From positions 2,748,294-2,812,293 of the forward strand of contig NZ_LT732548.1 in assembly GCF_900155685.1 (NCBI RefSeq): a stretch of 64,000 nt of DNA, read 5' to 3'. The position numbers and the translations under genes were made by a program. A model generated the notes under the pieces. That model had not been told where the DNA came from, did not search any database, and worked only from the letters and a program-made list of their open reading frames with translations. This DNA comes from Paenibacillus bouchesdurhonensis. GTDB lineage: Bacteria > Bacillota > Bacilli > Paenibacillales > Paenibacillaceae. This document shows positions 1-9,456 of the stretch, in pieces (within the stretch, counting starts at the first letter, position 1; every line of letters begins with the position of its first letter).

Positions 1-710
1 CGCAGGGCCGCCCTGCGGGGCGCGGGGGCGCTGCTGCCTCGTATGGCAGCAGCAGCTACGCGCCCCCACAGGGCGGCCGCATGCCGGAAGCGCTGTACGG
101 CTCGCCAGAGGCGGCGCCGGAGCTTCCGGCCTTCCCGGAGCTGACCCTGATCGGCCAGCACCATGGCACCTATCTGATCGCTCAGAATGAGGAGGGGTTG
201 TATCTCATCGATCAGCACGCCGCTCATGAACGGGTCAACTATGAATACTACTATGAAAAATTCGGACAACCTGCGGACGCGTCCCAGGAGCTTCTTATTC
301 CGATTACCTTGGAATTTACGTCGGCAGAGAGCGAGAAGCTGAAGGAGCGTCTGAACTGGTTCGAGAGCGCCGGGGTCATCCTGGAGCACTTCGGGGGCGG
401 AACCTTCCGCGTCGTCTCGCATCCCTACTGGTTCCCTTCAGGAGAAGAGGCGGCTATTATCGAGGAAATGGCTGAATGGGTGCTCCAGGAGCGGCAAATC
501 GACCTTGCGAAGCTGCGGGAGAAATCGTCGATTCTTGTCTCCTGCAAAGCTTCGATCAAGGCGAATCAGAAGCTGACGCCGGAGGAAGCGAATACCCTTA
601 TTCAGCGACTGGCGGCCTGCAAGCAGCCGTACACCTGTCCGCATGGTAGACCGATTGTCGTCAGCTTCTCCACCTATGATTTAGAGAAGCTGTTCAAGCG
701 AGTCATGTGA
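1..710 (+). CDS. mutL: DNA mismatch repair protein MutL, C-terminal part (5' end outside window)
   Basis: Partial gene: the frame is open from the left edge, so the start lies outside the window. The first 25 or so codons are low-complexity Gly/Ala/Ser/Pro, as in the linker between the MutL ATPase domain and its C-terminal dimerisation/endonuclease domain. The rest is that C-terminal domain. It shows DQHAAHERVNYE, the metal-binding DQHA(x)2E(x)4E endonuclease motif, then SCKASIKA and the C-terminal CPHGRP motif, which are typical of MutL proteins that nick DNA. MutL couples MutS mismatch recognition to strand incision. The stop overlaps the region of the next gene, and the mutL-miaA-hfq neighbourhood is standard for Bacillales. 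Confidence 0.95.
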   Translation, partial: QGRPAGRGGAAASYGSSSYAPPQGGRMPEALYGSPEAAPELPAFPELTLIGQHHGTYLIAQNEEGLYLIDQHAAHERVNYEYYYEKFGQPADASQELLIPITLEFTSAESEKLKERLNWFESAGVILEHFGGGTFRVVSHPYWFPSGEEAAIIEEMAEWVLQERQIDLAKLREKSSILVSCKASIKANQKLTPEEANTLIQRLAACKQPYTCPHGRPIVVSFSTYDLEKLFKRVM

Positions 711-724
711 TCGGAGGAAGAAGA

Positions 725-1498
725 TTGATAATTACGACCGGAGAGCATCATGCGCCAGCCGCCGTAGAACGTGCCGCGGCTCTTGCAGCAAAGTCCGGCT
801 GTCGCTACGTCCCGAGAAACCGGGCATCGATGGCAAGGCTTGCTGAGCTTCATCCCGGCGAGGATATCCTCGTTATACTTGAAGGCGGAGCGCGCCTGCA
901 TCGTCCTGGCGAGCAGCCGATGACCTTCCATCCCAGTATGTCCTTTGTGCGGGCCAAAAGGCTGCTCAAAGGCGAGAAGGACACCATGCTGGAAGCAGCA
1001 GGCATTAGGCCCGGAGACACGATAGTCGATTGTACGGCGGGGCTGGGGGCGGATGCCATCGTATTCTCCCTTGGCGCCGGACTGGAAGGCAAAGTGATCG
1101 CCATGGAGGATTCGCTGCCGCTTTGGGCACTCATGCATGAGGGGTTCACTTATTATGCGTCCGGGCTCCAGTCGTTCGATGATGCGCTTCGGCGCATTGA
1201 GCCGAAGCGCGGGCCTCATCTGCGGCTGCTGCGGCAAATGCCGGATCAGAGCGCAGATGTCGTCTATTTCGACCCTATGTTCCGTGATCCGGTACGGGAA
1301 TCCTCCTCTATTTCTCCTTTACGCGCGTTTGCCAACAATAACCGCTTGGAGGAGGCGGCGATTGCCGAAGCCTGCCGTGTAGCCCGCAGAACGGTCATCT
1401 TAAAAGAGAAAATTGGAAGCGGCGAGTTCGAAAGACTAGGATTTCACGTCCTTGGCCGCGGCCGATCGAAAATAACGTACGGAGTGATTACCCCTTGA
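725..1498 (+). CDS. RsmJ-like class I SAM-dependent methyltransferase
   Basis: A 257-residue putative methyltransferase. A glycine-rich SAM-binding loop DCTAGLGADA starts near residue 102, and a catalytic-type VYFDPMF sits near residue 182. This pair resembles RsmJ-type (16S rRNA m2G) methyltransferases (DxTAGLGxDA and DPMxP), but substrate assignment is inference. I chose the TTG at 725 because a strong GGAGG lies seven bases upstream (713-717); an in-frame GTG at 707 has no site and would overlap mutL. It sits between mutL and miaA and overlaps the miaA start by 4 nt (TTGA), so the three are probably co-transcribed. Confidence 0.75.
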   Translation: MIITTGEHHAPAAVERAAALAAKSGCRYVPRNRASMARLAELHPGEDILVILEGGARLHRPGEQPMTFHPSMSFVRAKRLLKGEKDTMLEAAGIRPGDTIVDCTAGLGADAIVFSLGAGLEGKVIAMEDSLPLWALMHEGFTYYASGLQSFDDALRRIEPKRGPHLRLLRQMPDQSADVVYFDPMFRDPVRESSSISPLRAFANNNRLEEAAIAEACRVARRTVILKEKIGSGEFERLGFHVLGRGRSKITYGVITP

Positions 1499-2469
1499 AC
1501 AGGCAGCATAAACCCAAATTGCTCGTGCTTGTCGGACCGACCGCAGTAGGCAAGACGCGTCTCAGCATTGAGATTGCCAAGGCCTTCTCCTGCGAAATTA
1601 TATCCGGCGATTCGATGCAGGTGTACCGGGGGATGGATATCGGTACGGCTAAAATTACGCAGGATGAAATGCAGGGAGTTCCCCATCATCTCATCGATGT
1701 GCTGGAGCCGGACGAACCGTTCTCGGTCGCTCAGTTCCAAGAATGGAGCAAAGCGCTTATTCCAGAAATCCATGATCGTGGTCATCTGCCGTTTATCGTT
1801 GGCGGAACCGGCCTTTATGTGGAATCGGTTTGCTATGAATACCAATTTACGGAGGCGGGTGTGGACGAAGCTTTCCGCGAAGCTCAGAAGCGTTTTGCCG
1901 CGGAAGAGGGGGTTGAGGCGCTGCATCAAAAACTGGCCAGAGTCGACCCAGATTCGGCAGCTAGACTTCACCCTAATGACGTGCGCCGGGTCGTACGGGC
2001 ATTGGAAATTCATCACCTGACGGGCGAGACTTTATCGTCTCAATTGGAGGGGCAGACGAAGCAGTCTCCCTATGATTTGTGCTTTATCGGTTTGACAATG
2101 GACCGTCAAATGCTTTATAACCGTATTGAACAGCGAATCGACGAAATGATCGCTAACGGACTGGTAGATGAGGTAAAGGGACTGCTGGATAAAGGATACA
2201 ACAGGGATATGATATCTATGCAGGGACTCGGCTATAAGGAGATTGCAGAACATCTTCAGGATGGTGTGCCCCTTCACGATGCGATAGAGAAATTAAAGAG
2301 GGATACTCGGCGATTTGCCAAGCGCCAGCTCTCTTGGTTTCGGCGGATGAAGGACATTTCGTGGATCGACGTGGGTGACGGTCAAAATTTTTCCGGGAAT
2401 TTAAAGGCCGCTCATGCTATAATAGCAGGAAAGTTTCCCACTGATCTTGAATATAATTCAAAACACTAA
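1495..2469 (+). CDS. miaA: tRNA dimethylallyltransferase MiaA
   Basis: A 324-residue enzyme that transfers a dimethylallyl group from DMAPP to N6 of A37 in tRNAs reading UNN codons. The N-terminus has the P-loop GPTAVGKT near residue 14, followed by the family's SGDSMQVYRGMDIGTAK and GVPHHLIDVLEP blocks and a central VGGTGLYVES motif. Length is normal for the family. The start is a TTG that overlaps the stop of the upstream methyltransferase (TTGA). hfq follows after 24 nt, the usual Bacillales order. A TATAAT at 2418-2423, inside the miaA 3' end, could be part of an hfq promoter, but I see no good -35. Confidence 0.97.
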   Translation: MNRQHKPKLLVLVGPTAVGKTRLSIEIAKAFSCEIISGDSMQVYRGMDIGTAKITQDEMQGVPHHLIDVLEPDEPFSVAQFQEWSKALIPEIHDRGHLPFIVGGTGLYVESVCYEYQFTEAGVDEAFREAQKRFAAEEGVEALHQKLARVDPDSAARLHPNDVRRVVRALEIHHLTGETLSSQLEGQTKQSPYDLCFIGLTMDRQMLYNRIEQRIDEMIANGLVDEVKGLLDKGYNRDMISMQGLGYKEIAEHLQDGVPLHDAIEKLKRDTRRFAKRQLSWFRRMKDISWIDVGDGQNFSGNLKAAHAIIAGKFPTDLEYNSKH

Positions 2470-2493
2470 TGATTTCTATTGGGGGTACGACTA

Positions 2494-2733
2494 ATGAACA
2501 AGTCCATTAATATCCAAGATACGTTCTTGAACCAATTACGCAAAGAGAGCATCCCTGTTACGGTCTTCTTAACCAACGGTTTTCAGATTAGAGGCACGAT
2601 TAGAGCGTTTGATAATTTCACGATCGTGATCGACAGTGATGGCCGCCAGCAAATGGTGTACAAGCATGCAATTTCGACGTTTCAGCCGCAGCGGAATGTT
2701 TCGCTGATGCAAGAAAATCAGAACGAGGCATAG
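2494..2733 (+). CDS. hfq: RNA chaperone Hfq
   Basis: A 79-residue Sm-like RNA chaperone. The sequence opens [18 protein letters not shown] and contains the Sm2-like YKHAISTF motif that binds U-rich RNA, plus the Sm1 segment [13 protein letters not shown]. The ATG is preceded by a GGGGGT site at 2481-2486. In Gram-positive bacteria Hfq binds RNA, but its role in sRNA regulation varies, so function here is by family. A hairpin with a T-rich tail follows at about 2787. Confidence 0.97.
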   Translation: MNKSINIQDTFLNQLRKESIPVTVFLTNGFQIRGTIRAFDNFTIVIDSDGRQQMVYKHAISTFQPQRNVSLMQENQNEA

Positions 2734-2786
2734 GCTGGTTGAAACTTTTTTAAAGCTGTTACGTTTAATGGTATAGGAAATGGAGC

Positions 2787-2820
2787 AGAGCAACCTGACA
2801 AAAGGTTGTTCTTTTCTTTC
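2787..2820 (+). terminator. Rho-independent terminator after hfq
   Basis: A 10-bp stem (agagcaacct / aggttgttct, one G-T pair) around a six-base loop, followed by a T/C-rich tract. It lies inside the N-terminal extension of the longest penicillin-binding-protein frame, which supports starting that gene at 2864. Confidence 0.75.
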
Positions 2821-2863
2821 CGCGTATAATGTGAGAGCGGCAAGAAGGGAGTCAGAGATAACC

Positions 2864-5497
2864 ATGTCTACAAAGAGACCTTCCAGATTGGAAAGAAGCA
2901 GCAAGCCGGAACAGAAGTCGACGAAGCCGAAGCCGAAGGCGAAGAGAAAGAAGAAGCTGACGGCCAAGCGAGTATTGTGGACTTCGTTTTTTACGATTGC
3001 GTTTGCTATATTTTGCGCCCTAGCGGGCTACCTGTACATTACGATCAACGGCGAGAAAATACTGGCAGAGAACGAGGGAAAGCTGACGGTCTATGAGACG
3101 TCAAAGGTATATGACCGTAATGGCAACCTGATGGGTGAATTGTCCCTGGAAAAAAGCGAACCGGTTACCTCGGAGCAAATTCCTAAGCTCTTGAAGGACG
3201 CATTCATTGCCACGGAGGATAAGAGATTCTATGATCATAACGGAGTCGACCTGTGGGCGATCGGGCGGGCCGCCGTGAAGGATATCGTTGCGCGCAAGCT
3301 CGTTGAGGGCGGCAGCACGATTACCCAGCAGCTTGCGAAGAACATCTTCCTTGATTTTGACAAGACATTTTTCCGGAAGGCGACTGAAGTGTCGATTGCG
3401 ATGGCGCTTGAGCGTGATAAAACGAAAGATGAAATTATTACTTTGTATTTGAATCGGATTAACTTTGGCGGTACGGTGTACGGCATTAAGGCCGCATCGA
3501 TTCGTTATTTCGGCAAAAGCGATTTGAATGATCTTGAATTGTGGCAAATGGCTACCCTGGCGGCGATGCCGAAGGGACCATCCAAATACAATCCGCTTCG
3601 CAATCCGGAGCTGTCCATGCAGCGCAGAGCGGTCGTGCTCCAGTTAATGTACGAACAGGGCTATATTACGCAGGCCGAGATGGAGCACGCCAAAGCGGTC
3701 GTGTATGATTATGAGCCCCCGGCAAGGAACCAAAGCTTCGAAGCTTTTAAGGATTATGTGCTTGAGGAAGCGGAGCGTAAATGGGGCATCACGGAAGACC
3801 AGTTGAACCGCGGTGGGTATAAAATTTATACGACGATGGATATGAAGGCGCAGAAAGCGCTGGAGAAGGCGTTCGATAATGACGACTTCTTCGAGAAGAG
3901 CAAGGATGATCAGCAGGTGCAGGCCTCCATGGTCATTATGAACCATGAGAACGGAAGCCTGGTGGCTTTGCTAGGTGGTCGCGATTACCAACGCAAGGGC
4001 TTTAGCCGTCTCGACAGCCGCAGACAGCCGGGCTCGACATTCAAGCCGATCGTATCTTTTGCTCCAGCACTGGATACAGGCAAATTTACTCCAGATTCCA
4101 TGGTCAGTAATGAGAAGCAATGCTTCGGCAATTATTGTCCTAACAATTTGGGCGGGTCCTATTCGAAGACCATGAGCTTTAAAACCGCGTTGACGAAATC
4201 GATCAATATTCCTGCGGTCTGGCTGCTAAATGAGGTTGGCGTTGGCACGGGCGTGAAATACGCGACCGAGATGGGCATCACCATGGACAAGGAAGATCGC
4301 AATCTGGCGATCGCGCTAGGCGGGCTGACGCATGGAACGAATACGCTGGAAATGGCATCTGCTTTCAGTGTGTTCGCAAACCAAGGCAGATACAATGAGC
4401 CTTATTCGATCAAGTCGATCGTTGACCACAGCGGTAAAGAGGTTCATAAAGCGGATGCGCCGAAGCAGAAGCAGGTGCTGAAGGAGCAAACTGCTTATCA
4501 AATGACGCAAATGCTGCAGGATGTCGTGAATGAAGGCACGGGGAAAAAGGCAAGAATCAACCGTCCGGTTGCCGGTAAGACGGGAACGACGCAGCACGGC
4601 ATCAAAAATCTGAAGAGCAGCAAGAACCGTGACGTCTGGTTCGTCGGCTACACGCCGGAATGGACGGGAGCGGTTTGGATGGGTTACGACAATGTTGATA
4701 AGGATCATTTGCTCAACGGAAGCAGTGGCCAGACCGCAGCATTGTTCGCAGCCGTTATGAAGGAAGCGCTGGAGGGCGTTCCGGTTAAGGACTTCCCGGT
4801 ACCGAAGAACATGCAGGAAACGGAGCCGCCAGTGGAAGAGCTTAGCACACCGAGCGGACTCACCGCTTCTTATAGCGAGGATACGCAGACGGTATCTCTC
4901 AACTGGAATGGTGTTGACCAGGAAGGCGCAGTTTACCGCATTTATCGCAAGGAAGCTTCCGAGACGGAATACACCTATTATTTGGATTCGGCCACGACGG
5001 CGATTGAAGATTTGAGTGTTGTGCCGGGCACAAGCTATGAATACTATGTTACCGCATATGATCCGGTCAATGATACAGAGAGCAGCGCCTCTAATAAGGT
5101 AGTGGTCGATATTATTGACGAAGAGCCTATGGACGACATCGAACCCGACCAGGATGATCAGATCCCGTTACCGCCTGATCAAGGCGAGGATGGAAGCGAT
5201 CCAGGTCAAGGCCAGGGGGGAGATAGCCAAGTCGGCCCAGGTCAAGGAAATGGCCACGGCCAAGGCAACGGCCAAGGCAACGGACAGGGTAATGGTAATG
5301 GCAATGGATCAGGCAACGGTTCAGCTACGCCTCCAGGCCAGGGCGGCACGGGGGAGGGCAGCGGAAATTCAGGAGGGACAGACGGCTCCGAAGCCGCGGA
5401 TCCGGGAAGCGGAGATGCGGTTACACCTCCACCGGAGGACGGCGGCATGGTAGATCCGTTCGCAGATCCTGCTGCCGGAATGAACTCGGGCGGTTAA
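2864..5497 (+). CDS. Class A penicillin-binding protein (PBP1A-type) with Fn3 domain and low-complexity tail
   Basis: An 877-residue bifunctional peptidoglycan synthase. After a basic Ser/Lys/Pro-rich cytoplasmic head comes one membrane helix (about residues 41-64). The GT51 glycosyltransferase follows, with EDKRFYDHNG and EGGSTITQQLAKN. The transpeptidase has PGSTFKP (active serine about 390), TKSIN (about 444) and GKTGTT (about 571). An Fn3 module spans about 660-750. The last 115 residues are acidic, then Gly/Asn/Gln repeats, probably an extended wall-spanning tail. The longer frame from 2780 is rejected because it crosses the hfq terminator. It sits alone between two terminators. Several paralogues are normal in Bacillales, so I give no gene symbol. 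Confidence 0.95.
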   Translation: MSTKRPSRLERSSKPEQKSTKPKPKAKRKKKLTAKRVLWTSFFTIAFAIFCALAGYLYITINGEKILAENEGKLTVYETSKVYDRNGNLMGELSLEKSEPVTSEQIPKLLKDAFIATEDKRFYDHNGVDLWAIGRAAVKDIVARKLVEGGSTITQQLAKNIFLDFDKTFFRKATEVSIAMALERDKTKDEIITLYLNRINFGGTVYGIKAASIRYFGKSDLNDLELWQMATLAAMPKGPSKYNPLRNPELSMQRRAVVLQLMYEQGYITQAEMEHAKAVVYDYEPPARNQSFEAFKDYVLEEAERKWGITEDQLNRGGYKIYTTMDMKAQKALEKAFDNDDFFEKSKDDQQVQASMVIMNHENGSLVALLGGRDYQRKGFSRLDSRRQPGSTFKPIVSFAPALDTGKFTPDSMVSNEKQCFGNYCPNNLGGSYSKTMSFKTALTKSINIPAVWLLNEVGVGTGVKYATEMGITMDKEDRNLAIALGGLTHGTNTLEMASAFSVFANQGRYNEPYSIKSIVDHSGKEVHKADAPKQKQVLKEQTAYQMTQMLQDVVNEGTGKKARINRPVAGKTGTTQHGIKNLKSSKNRDVWFVGYTPEWTGAVWMGYDNVDKDHLLNGSSGQTAALFAAVMKEALEGVPVKDFPVPKNMQETEPPVEELSTPSGLTASYSEDTQTVSLNWNGVDQEGAVYRIYRKEASETEYTYYLDSATTAIEDLSVVPGTSYEYYVTAYDPVNDTESSASNKVVVDIIDEEPMDDIEPDQDDQIPLPPDQGEDGSDPGQGQGGDSQVGPGQGNGHGQGNGQGNGQGNGNGNGSGNGSATPPGQGGTGEGSGNSGGTDGSEAADPGSGDAVTPPPEDGGMVDPFADPAAGMNSGG

Positions 5498-5536
5498 GCT
5501 CAAGTACAATATAGCTGAACGCTTCAAAGTAATTTG

Positions 5537-5579
5537 CACCGACATTTTTCCGACAATGGGAATGTCGGTGTTTTTTTTG
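5537..5579 (+). terminator. Rho-independent terminator after the penicillin-binding protein gene
   Basis: A perfect 10-bp stem CACCGACATT / AATGTCGGTG with a 14-base loop and a run of eight T. Confidence 0.92.
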
Positions 5580-5692
5580 TTTTGCTCGGCGGTAATTGCC
5601 GTTTAATAAAGTTAAGCTGCTGAATTTCAGTTTTGTGACTCTCTTTCAAATATGGTAAGCTGAAATTACATTGTGTTGAAAGGGTTTATACC

Positions 5693-6253
5693 ATGAAGCG
5701 AAAATTTGGAGACCGAGCGAACTGGCGACGCATCACCCAGCGTCAATTTAAATCAAAGTATGTGGAAAGCGACAAGTTTACAGGCTATGTTACATTGTAC
5801 ACTATCTTTGCGCTGCGAGATCCCTTGTGGAAGACTTACGGTGGGCACACCTTTCGCATCGCAGATAAAGGCTATACCTGGCTCCAATATTATCCGAAAG
5901 GAAGCCACTATGTCGTTACGGCGATGTTCGATGACAAAGGCGATATTGTGGAGTGGTATATCGATGTGTGCAAAAATCAAGGCATTACCGATCAAGGTGT
6001 GCCCTGGTTCGATGATTTGTATTTGGATATTGTTGTGCTCAAAAATGGGGAAGTATTTTTAATGGACGAGGATGAGCTGGATGAAGCGCTGACGAAAGGC
6101 CATATCACGGTGAAAGACTACGACATGGCGATGGAGACGGCTAGGCATGTGCTGCAGGCGATTAATCAGCAGAAATTTCCTTATTTCAACATGTCCCTGG
6201 AGCATTACCGCAGCGGTTTTATGGATTCTGAGCCGTTTCGACCGGGAGGTTAA
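5693..6253 (+). CDS. ntdP: DUF402 nucleoside tri-/diphosphate phosphatase, NtdP (YgaC)-like
   Basis: A 186-residue cytoplasmic protein with the DUF402 fold. Recognisable segments are the KYVESDKFTGYVTLY region, the GSHYVVTAMFDDKGDIVEWYIDV core and the acidic DDLYLDIVVLKNGEVFLMDEDEL stretch, whose carboxylates bind metal in this family. Family members (YgaC, Sa1684) hydrolyse nucleoside tri- and diphosphates. Length matches. The ATG follows an AAAGGG site. The next gene begins two bases after the stop, so the two genes probably form a pair. Confidence 0.8.
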   Translation: MKRKFGDRANWRRITQRQFKSKYVESDKFTGYVTLYTIFALRDPLWKTYGGHTFRIADKGYTWLQYYPKGSHYVVTAMFDDKGDIVEWYIDVCKNQGITDQGVPWFDDLYLDIVVLKNGEVFLMDEDELDEALTKGHITVKDYDMAMETARHVLQAINQQKFPYFNMSLEHYRSGFMDSEPFRPGG

Positions 6254-6254
6254 T

Positions 6255-6950
6255 ATGTTTCAATCTGGCAGGAGGTCAGGCAAGACCTCATATTTAAACA
6301 TGAAGCAGGGCAGACCGAAATCGCGTCCGCTCTACATTCGGCTGTTGCGCTGGGTGCTGGTGCTGGCCCTGCTTGGCATCGGCTGGTTCCTGTACGTGCT
6401 GGCGCAGATTGGCAGCGTGGAACGCAGTCCTGCTCTAGCAATTAAAGATATGCCTGCAGCGGATGTTGGGATTGTCCTTGGTGCGTCCATGTGGGGCGAT
6501 CGGCCTAGTCCAGGACTCGAAGAGCGGCTTCGCCATAGTCTGGAGCAGTATCAGGCTGGAAAATTCAAGATGTTCCTGCTCACGGGAGGCCTGGATCAAG
6601 AAGGGTATAAATATACCGAGGCCGAAGGCATGGCCAATTATTTGGAAGAGCACGGCGTGCCGCGGGAGGCTATGCTGCTGGAGAACAAGGCGACGAGCAC
6701 GTATGAGAACTTAAAGTTCAGTCAAGAAATAATGAAGGAGCACGAGCTTAGCTCTGCACTCATTATGACTCATACCTTCCATGGGAACCGTGCTCTTGAA
6801 ATCGCCGAAGTGTTGGGTTATGAGCATCCGAAGCTGTCCTTAACCAAATCGAAGGTGCTGCAGCCCATTCCGAATACGGTGCGGGAAGTGCTGGCGTATA
6901 CGAAATGGAAATTGGTTCAGGCCGGACTTGCGCTGGGACTGGATTTATAG
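6255..6950 (+). CDS. YdcF/SanA-like DUF218 membrane protein
   Basis: A 231-residue protein with one N-terminal membrane helix (LLRWVLVLALLGIGWFLYVL) and an extracytoplasmic DUF218 domain. Family motifs are DVGIVLGA, the LLTGG segment, the EAEGMANYLEEHGVP block and ENKATSTYENLKFS. SanA and YdcF relatives are linked to cell-envelope integrity; the biochemical reaction is not established. The ATG at 6255 follows a strong GGGAGG, so the longer upstream frame is discarded. Confidence 0.8.
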   Translation: MFQSGRRSGKTSYLNMKQGRPKSRPLYIRLLRWVLVLALLGIGWFLYVLAQIGSVERSPALAIKDMPAADVGIVLGASMWGDRPSPGLEERLRHSLEQYQAGKFKMFLLTGGLDQEGYKYTEAEGMANYLEEHGVPREAMLLENKATSTYENLKFSQEIMKEHELSSALIMTHTFHGNRALEIAEVLGYEHPKLSLTKSKVLQPIPNTVREVLAYTKWKLVQAGLALGLDL

Positions 6951-7031
6951 TCTTCTAATAAAGGCCCGGAAGAGAGAATACACTGGAAGAAGAGAGTGAT
7001 CCTACCCCTTATACGAAGAGGTGATTCTACG

Positions 7032-8027
7032 ATGCCAGGGCATGTTATGGCCAGAAGCGGATCTTCCGAAGAGAGGCCTTCCAGACAAATCAATGTAATT
7101 CTCCGAAATCCCGAGCAACCCGTCGTAACGCAGAGCATTCCTGACGCGGACTTGCAGTCAACGGCCAAAGCAATCCCTCAACAAGGCGTATTCGCAGAAA
7201 TCCAGAAAGAATTAGATCAGCTCATAGGTCTTCATCATATTAAAGACTTAATGTATGAAATATATGCGCTGCTGCAAATTACGGAAATGCGTTCTGAAGC
7301 GGGACTATTATCGAATCCCCAAGTGTACCATATGGTGTTCAAGGGAAATCCAGGAACGGGCAAGACGACGGTCGCCAGAATCGTTGCGAAGATGTTCCAG
7401 CGGCTTGGAGTGCTCAGCAAAGGGCACTTGATCGAAGTTGAGCGTGCGGATCTCGTTGGGGAATATATCGGTCATACAGCCCAGAAGACGAGAGATTTGG
7501 TGAAAAAAGCGCTCGGTGGTATCCTGTTCATCGACGAAGCCTACAGTCTGGCGCGGGGTGGAGAGAAGGACTTCGGCAAAGAAGCGATCGACACGCTCGT
7601 CAAAGCGATGGAGGATCAAAAAAATCAGTTTATCCTTATCCTGGCAGGCTATTCCGACGAGATGGACTTTTTTCTGCAATGCAATCCCGGTATGCCCTCG
7701 CGTTTTCCCATCGTGATCGATTTTCCCGACTATACCGTGGATCAGTTGATTCAAATATCGGAGGGAATGGCGAAGGAACGGGACTATATTCTGATGCCGC
7801 AGGCGATACTCAAATTAAAGCAGCATCTGCTGCGGGAAAAGTGTGAGGGCGAGCATGCTTTTAGCAATGCCAGATATGTCCGCAACGTCATTGAACGCTC
7901 AATACGCAGTCAAGCTGTACGCTTGTTGACGCAGTTTAGCGGCAGCAGCTCGCCCGGCAAGCTTGAATTAATGACGCTGCGGCAGGAGGATTTGAAGCTG
8001 GATTTGAAGGAAGAACGGCGCCTATAA
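7032..8027 (+). CDS. spoVK: Stage V sporulation protein K (AAA ATPase)
   Basis: A 331-residue AAA+ ATPase of the CbxX/CfxQ type. Walker A is GNPGTGKTTVAR, Walker B is ILFIDEAYSL, and an SRFPIVIDFPDY segment follows. SpoVK acts in spore maturation in Bacillus; the exact remodelling target is unknown. The ATG at 7032 has a GAGGTG site eight bases upstream and is preferred over upstream alternatives. Its position just before hflX matches the B. subtilis order and supports the assignment. Confidence 0.93.
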   Translation: MPGHVMARSGSSEERPSRQINVILRNPEQPVVTQSIPDADLQSTAKAIPQQGVFAEIQKELDQLIGLHHIKDLMYEIYALLQITEMRSEAGLLSNPQVYHMVFKGNPGTGKTTVARIVAKMFQRLGVLSKGHLIEVERADLVGEYIGHTAQKTRDLVKKALGGILFIDEAYSLARGGEKDFGKEAIDTLVKAMEDQKNQFILILAGYSDEMDFFLQCNPGMPSRFPIVIDFPDYTVDQLIQISEGMAKERDYILMPQAILKLKQHLLREKCEGEHAFSNARYVRNVIERSIRSQAVRLLTQFSGSSSPGKLELMTLRQEDLKLDLKEERRL

Positions 8028-8041
8028 GGAGCGAAAGATGG

Positions 8042-9346
8042 ATGACAAACTCGCTGTATGAGACAAAGACGGAAATCCCTGATCGGGCGATTCTAGTTAG
8101 TTTGAATACCTTGGAAGTGAAGAGAGGCGGGATTGATCCCGCCTATTCTATGGATGAGCTGGTGCAGCTGGCCCAGACTGCTGGCGTCGAGGTGGTGGAC
8201 ACGCTTGTCCAAAATCGGGATAAGCCCGATTCGAAATGGTTTATCGGCAAGGGGAAGGTCGATGAACTGCACGAAGCGATTCAGGATTACGATGTGAATA
8301 CCATCATCTTCGATCAGGAGCTGTCAGGGGCTCAGGTTCGTAATCTTGAAGATATTTTGGATGTGAAAATCATTGACCGGACACAGCTGATACTGGATAT
8401 TTTTGCTCAGCGGGCGAAGACGCGCGAAGGGATTATTCAGGTAGAACTCGCTCAGCTTACCTATTTGCTGCCGCGCTTATCCGGCCATGGCAAAAATTTA
8501 TCCAGGCTAGGCGGCGGGATCGGTACCCGTGGTCCGGGCGAGAGCAAGCTGGAGACGGATCGTCGACATATTCGCCGGCGGATCGGTGAGCTGAAGCGGC
8601 AGCTTGAGGAAGTGACCCGCCATCGCAAGCTGCACCGGGAACGGCGCAAGGAGACTGGCGTCGTTCATTTAGCTCTTGTAGGCTATACAAATGCGGGCAA
8701 ATCGACACTTCTGAAGGCGCTGACTTCGGCGGACGTATATATCGAGAATCAGCTGTTTGCCACGCTTGACCCGACAACCCGGGCGCTTGAGCTGCCTAGC
8801 GGCAAAGAGGTGATTGTGACCGATACCGTTGGCTTTATTCAGAATTTGCCGCATGATTTAATAGCAGCCTTTCGTGCCACGCTAGAGGAGGCGAACGAAG
8901 CTGATTTGGTTCTGCATGTGGTCGATGCATCTTCACCAATGCGAGAGGATCAGATGCATGTGGTCGATCGCATTCTGGATCAGCTTGGAGCGGGAGGCAC
9001 ACCGCAAATCGTGCTGTTCAATAAGAAAGACATATGTTCTGCGGAGCGGCTTGAAATGCTCCCGTCCGGAAAGGGATACTTGAAGGTCAGCGCCTTTGAT
9101 GAAGGCGATTTGCTGCGTATTCGGGAAGCGGTGCAGCAGCATTTGGCCGGGGGAACATATACCTTCCGCATCCCGGCCCTTCGTGGAGATCTTGCTTCAT
9201 TGCTCTATCGGGTGGGTAATGTGATAGAACGGGGTATTGAGGAGGACGTGATCGTTTATCGTGTAATCCTTCATCAGAAGGATTATGAGAAGTATGGCTC
9301 TGAGCTCGTTCCATTTAAGAGTAATCCGGGACTGGACAGCGAATAA
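8042..9346 (+). CDS. hflX: Ribosome-associated GTPase HflX
   Basis: A 434-residue translational GTPase. The N-terminal HflX domain contains KWFIGKGKVDEL and the glycine-rich SGHGKNLSRLGGGIGTRGPGE loop. The G domain follows with G1 GYTNAGKST, G3 DTVGFI and G4 NKKD. HflX binds 50S and rescues or splits stalled ribosomes, often under stress. AAGGAG lies about ten bases before the ATG, 14 nt after spoVK, so it is likely in the same transcript. Confidence 0.96.
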   Translation: MTNSLYETKTEIPDRAILVSLNTLEVKRGGIDPAYSMDELVQLAQTAGVEVVDTLVQNRDKPDSKWFIGKGKVDELHEAIQDYDVNTIIFDQELSGAQVRNLEDILDVKIIDRTQLILDIFAQRAKTREGIIQVELAQLTYLLPRLSGHGKNLSRLGGGIGTRGPGESKLETDRRHIRRRIGELKRQLEEVTRHRKLHRERRKETGVVHLALVGYTNAGKSTLLKALTSADVYIENQLFATLDPTTRALELPSGKEVIVTDTVGFIQNLPHDLIAAFRATLEEANEADLVLHVVDASSPMREDQMHVVDRILDQLGAGGTPQIVLFNKKDICSAERLEMLPSGKGYLKVSAFDEGDLLRIREAVQQHLAGGTYTFRIPALRGDLASLLYRVGNVIERGIEEDVIVYRVILHQKDYEKYGSELVPFKSNPGLDSE

Positions 9347-9456
9347 GTTCACAGGCTAAGTGCCTTTTTAGCAGATGGAGCTTTGAAGATCGATAGGATA
9401 CGAAATTTTAGTAGCAATGAATTTTGAAAGCATGGGCAGAGGAGAGTTTTTACATT

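Noticed and set aside
2780-2863. N-terminal extension of the penicillin-binding protein
   Set aside because: It crosses the hfq terminator hairpin and has no signal or domain content.
5242-5448. Minus-strand Pro-rich protein opposite the penicillin-binding protein tail
   Set aside because: It is the antisense shadow of the Gly/Asn/Gln repeats and has no ribosome site.
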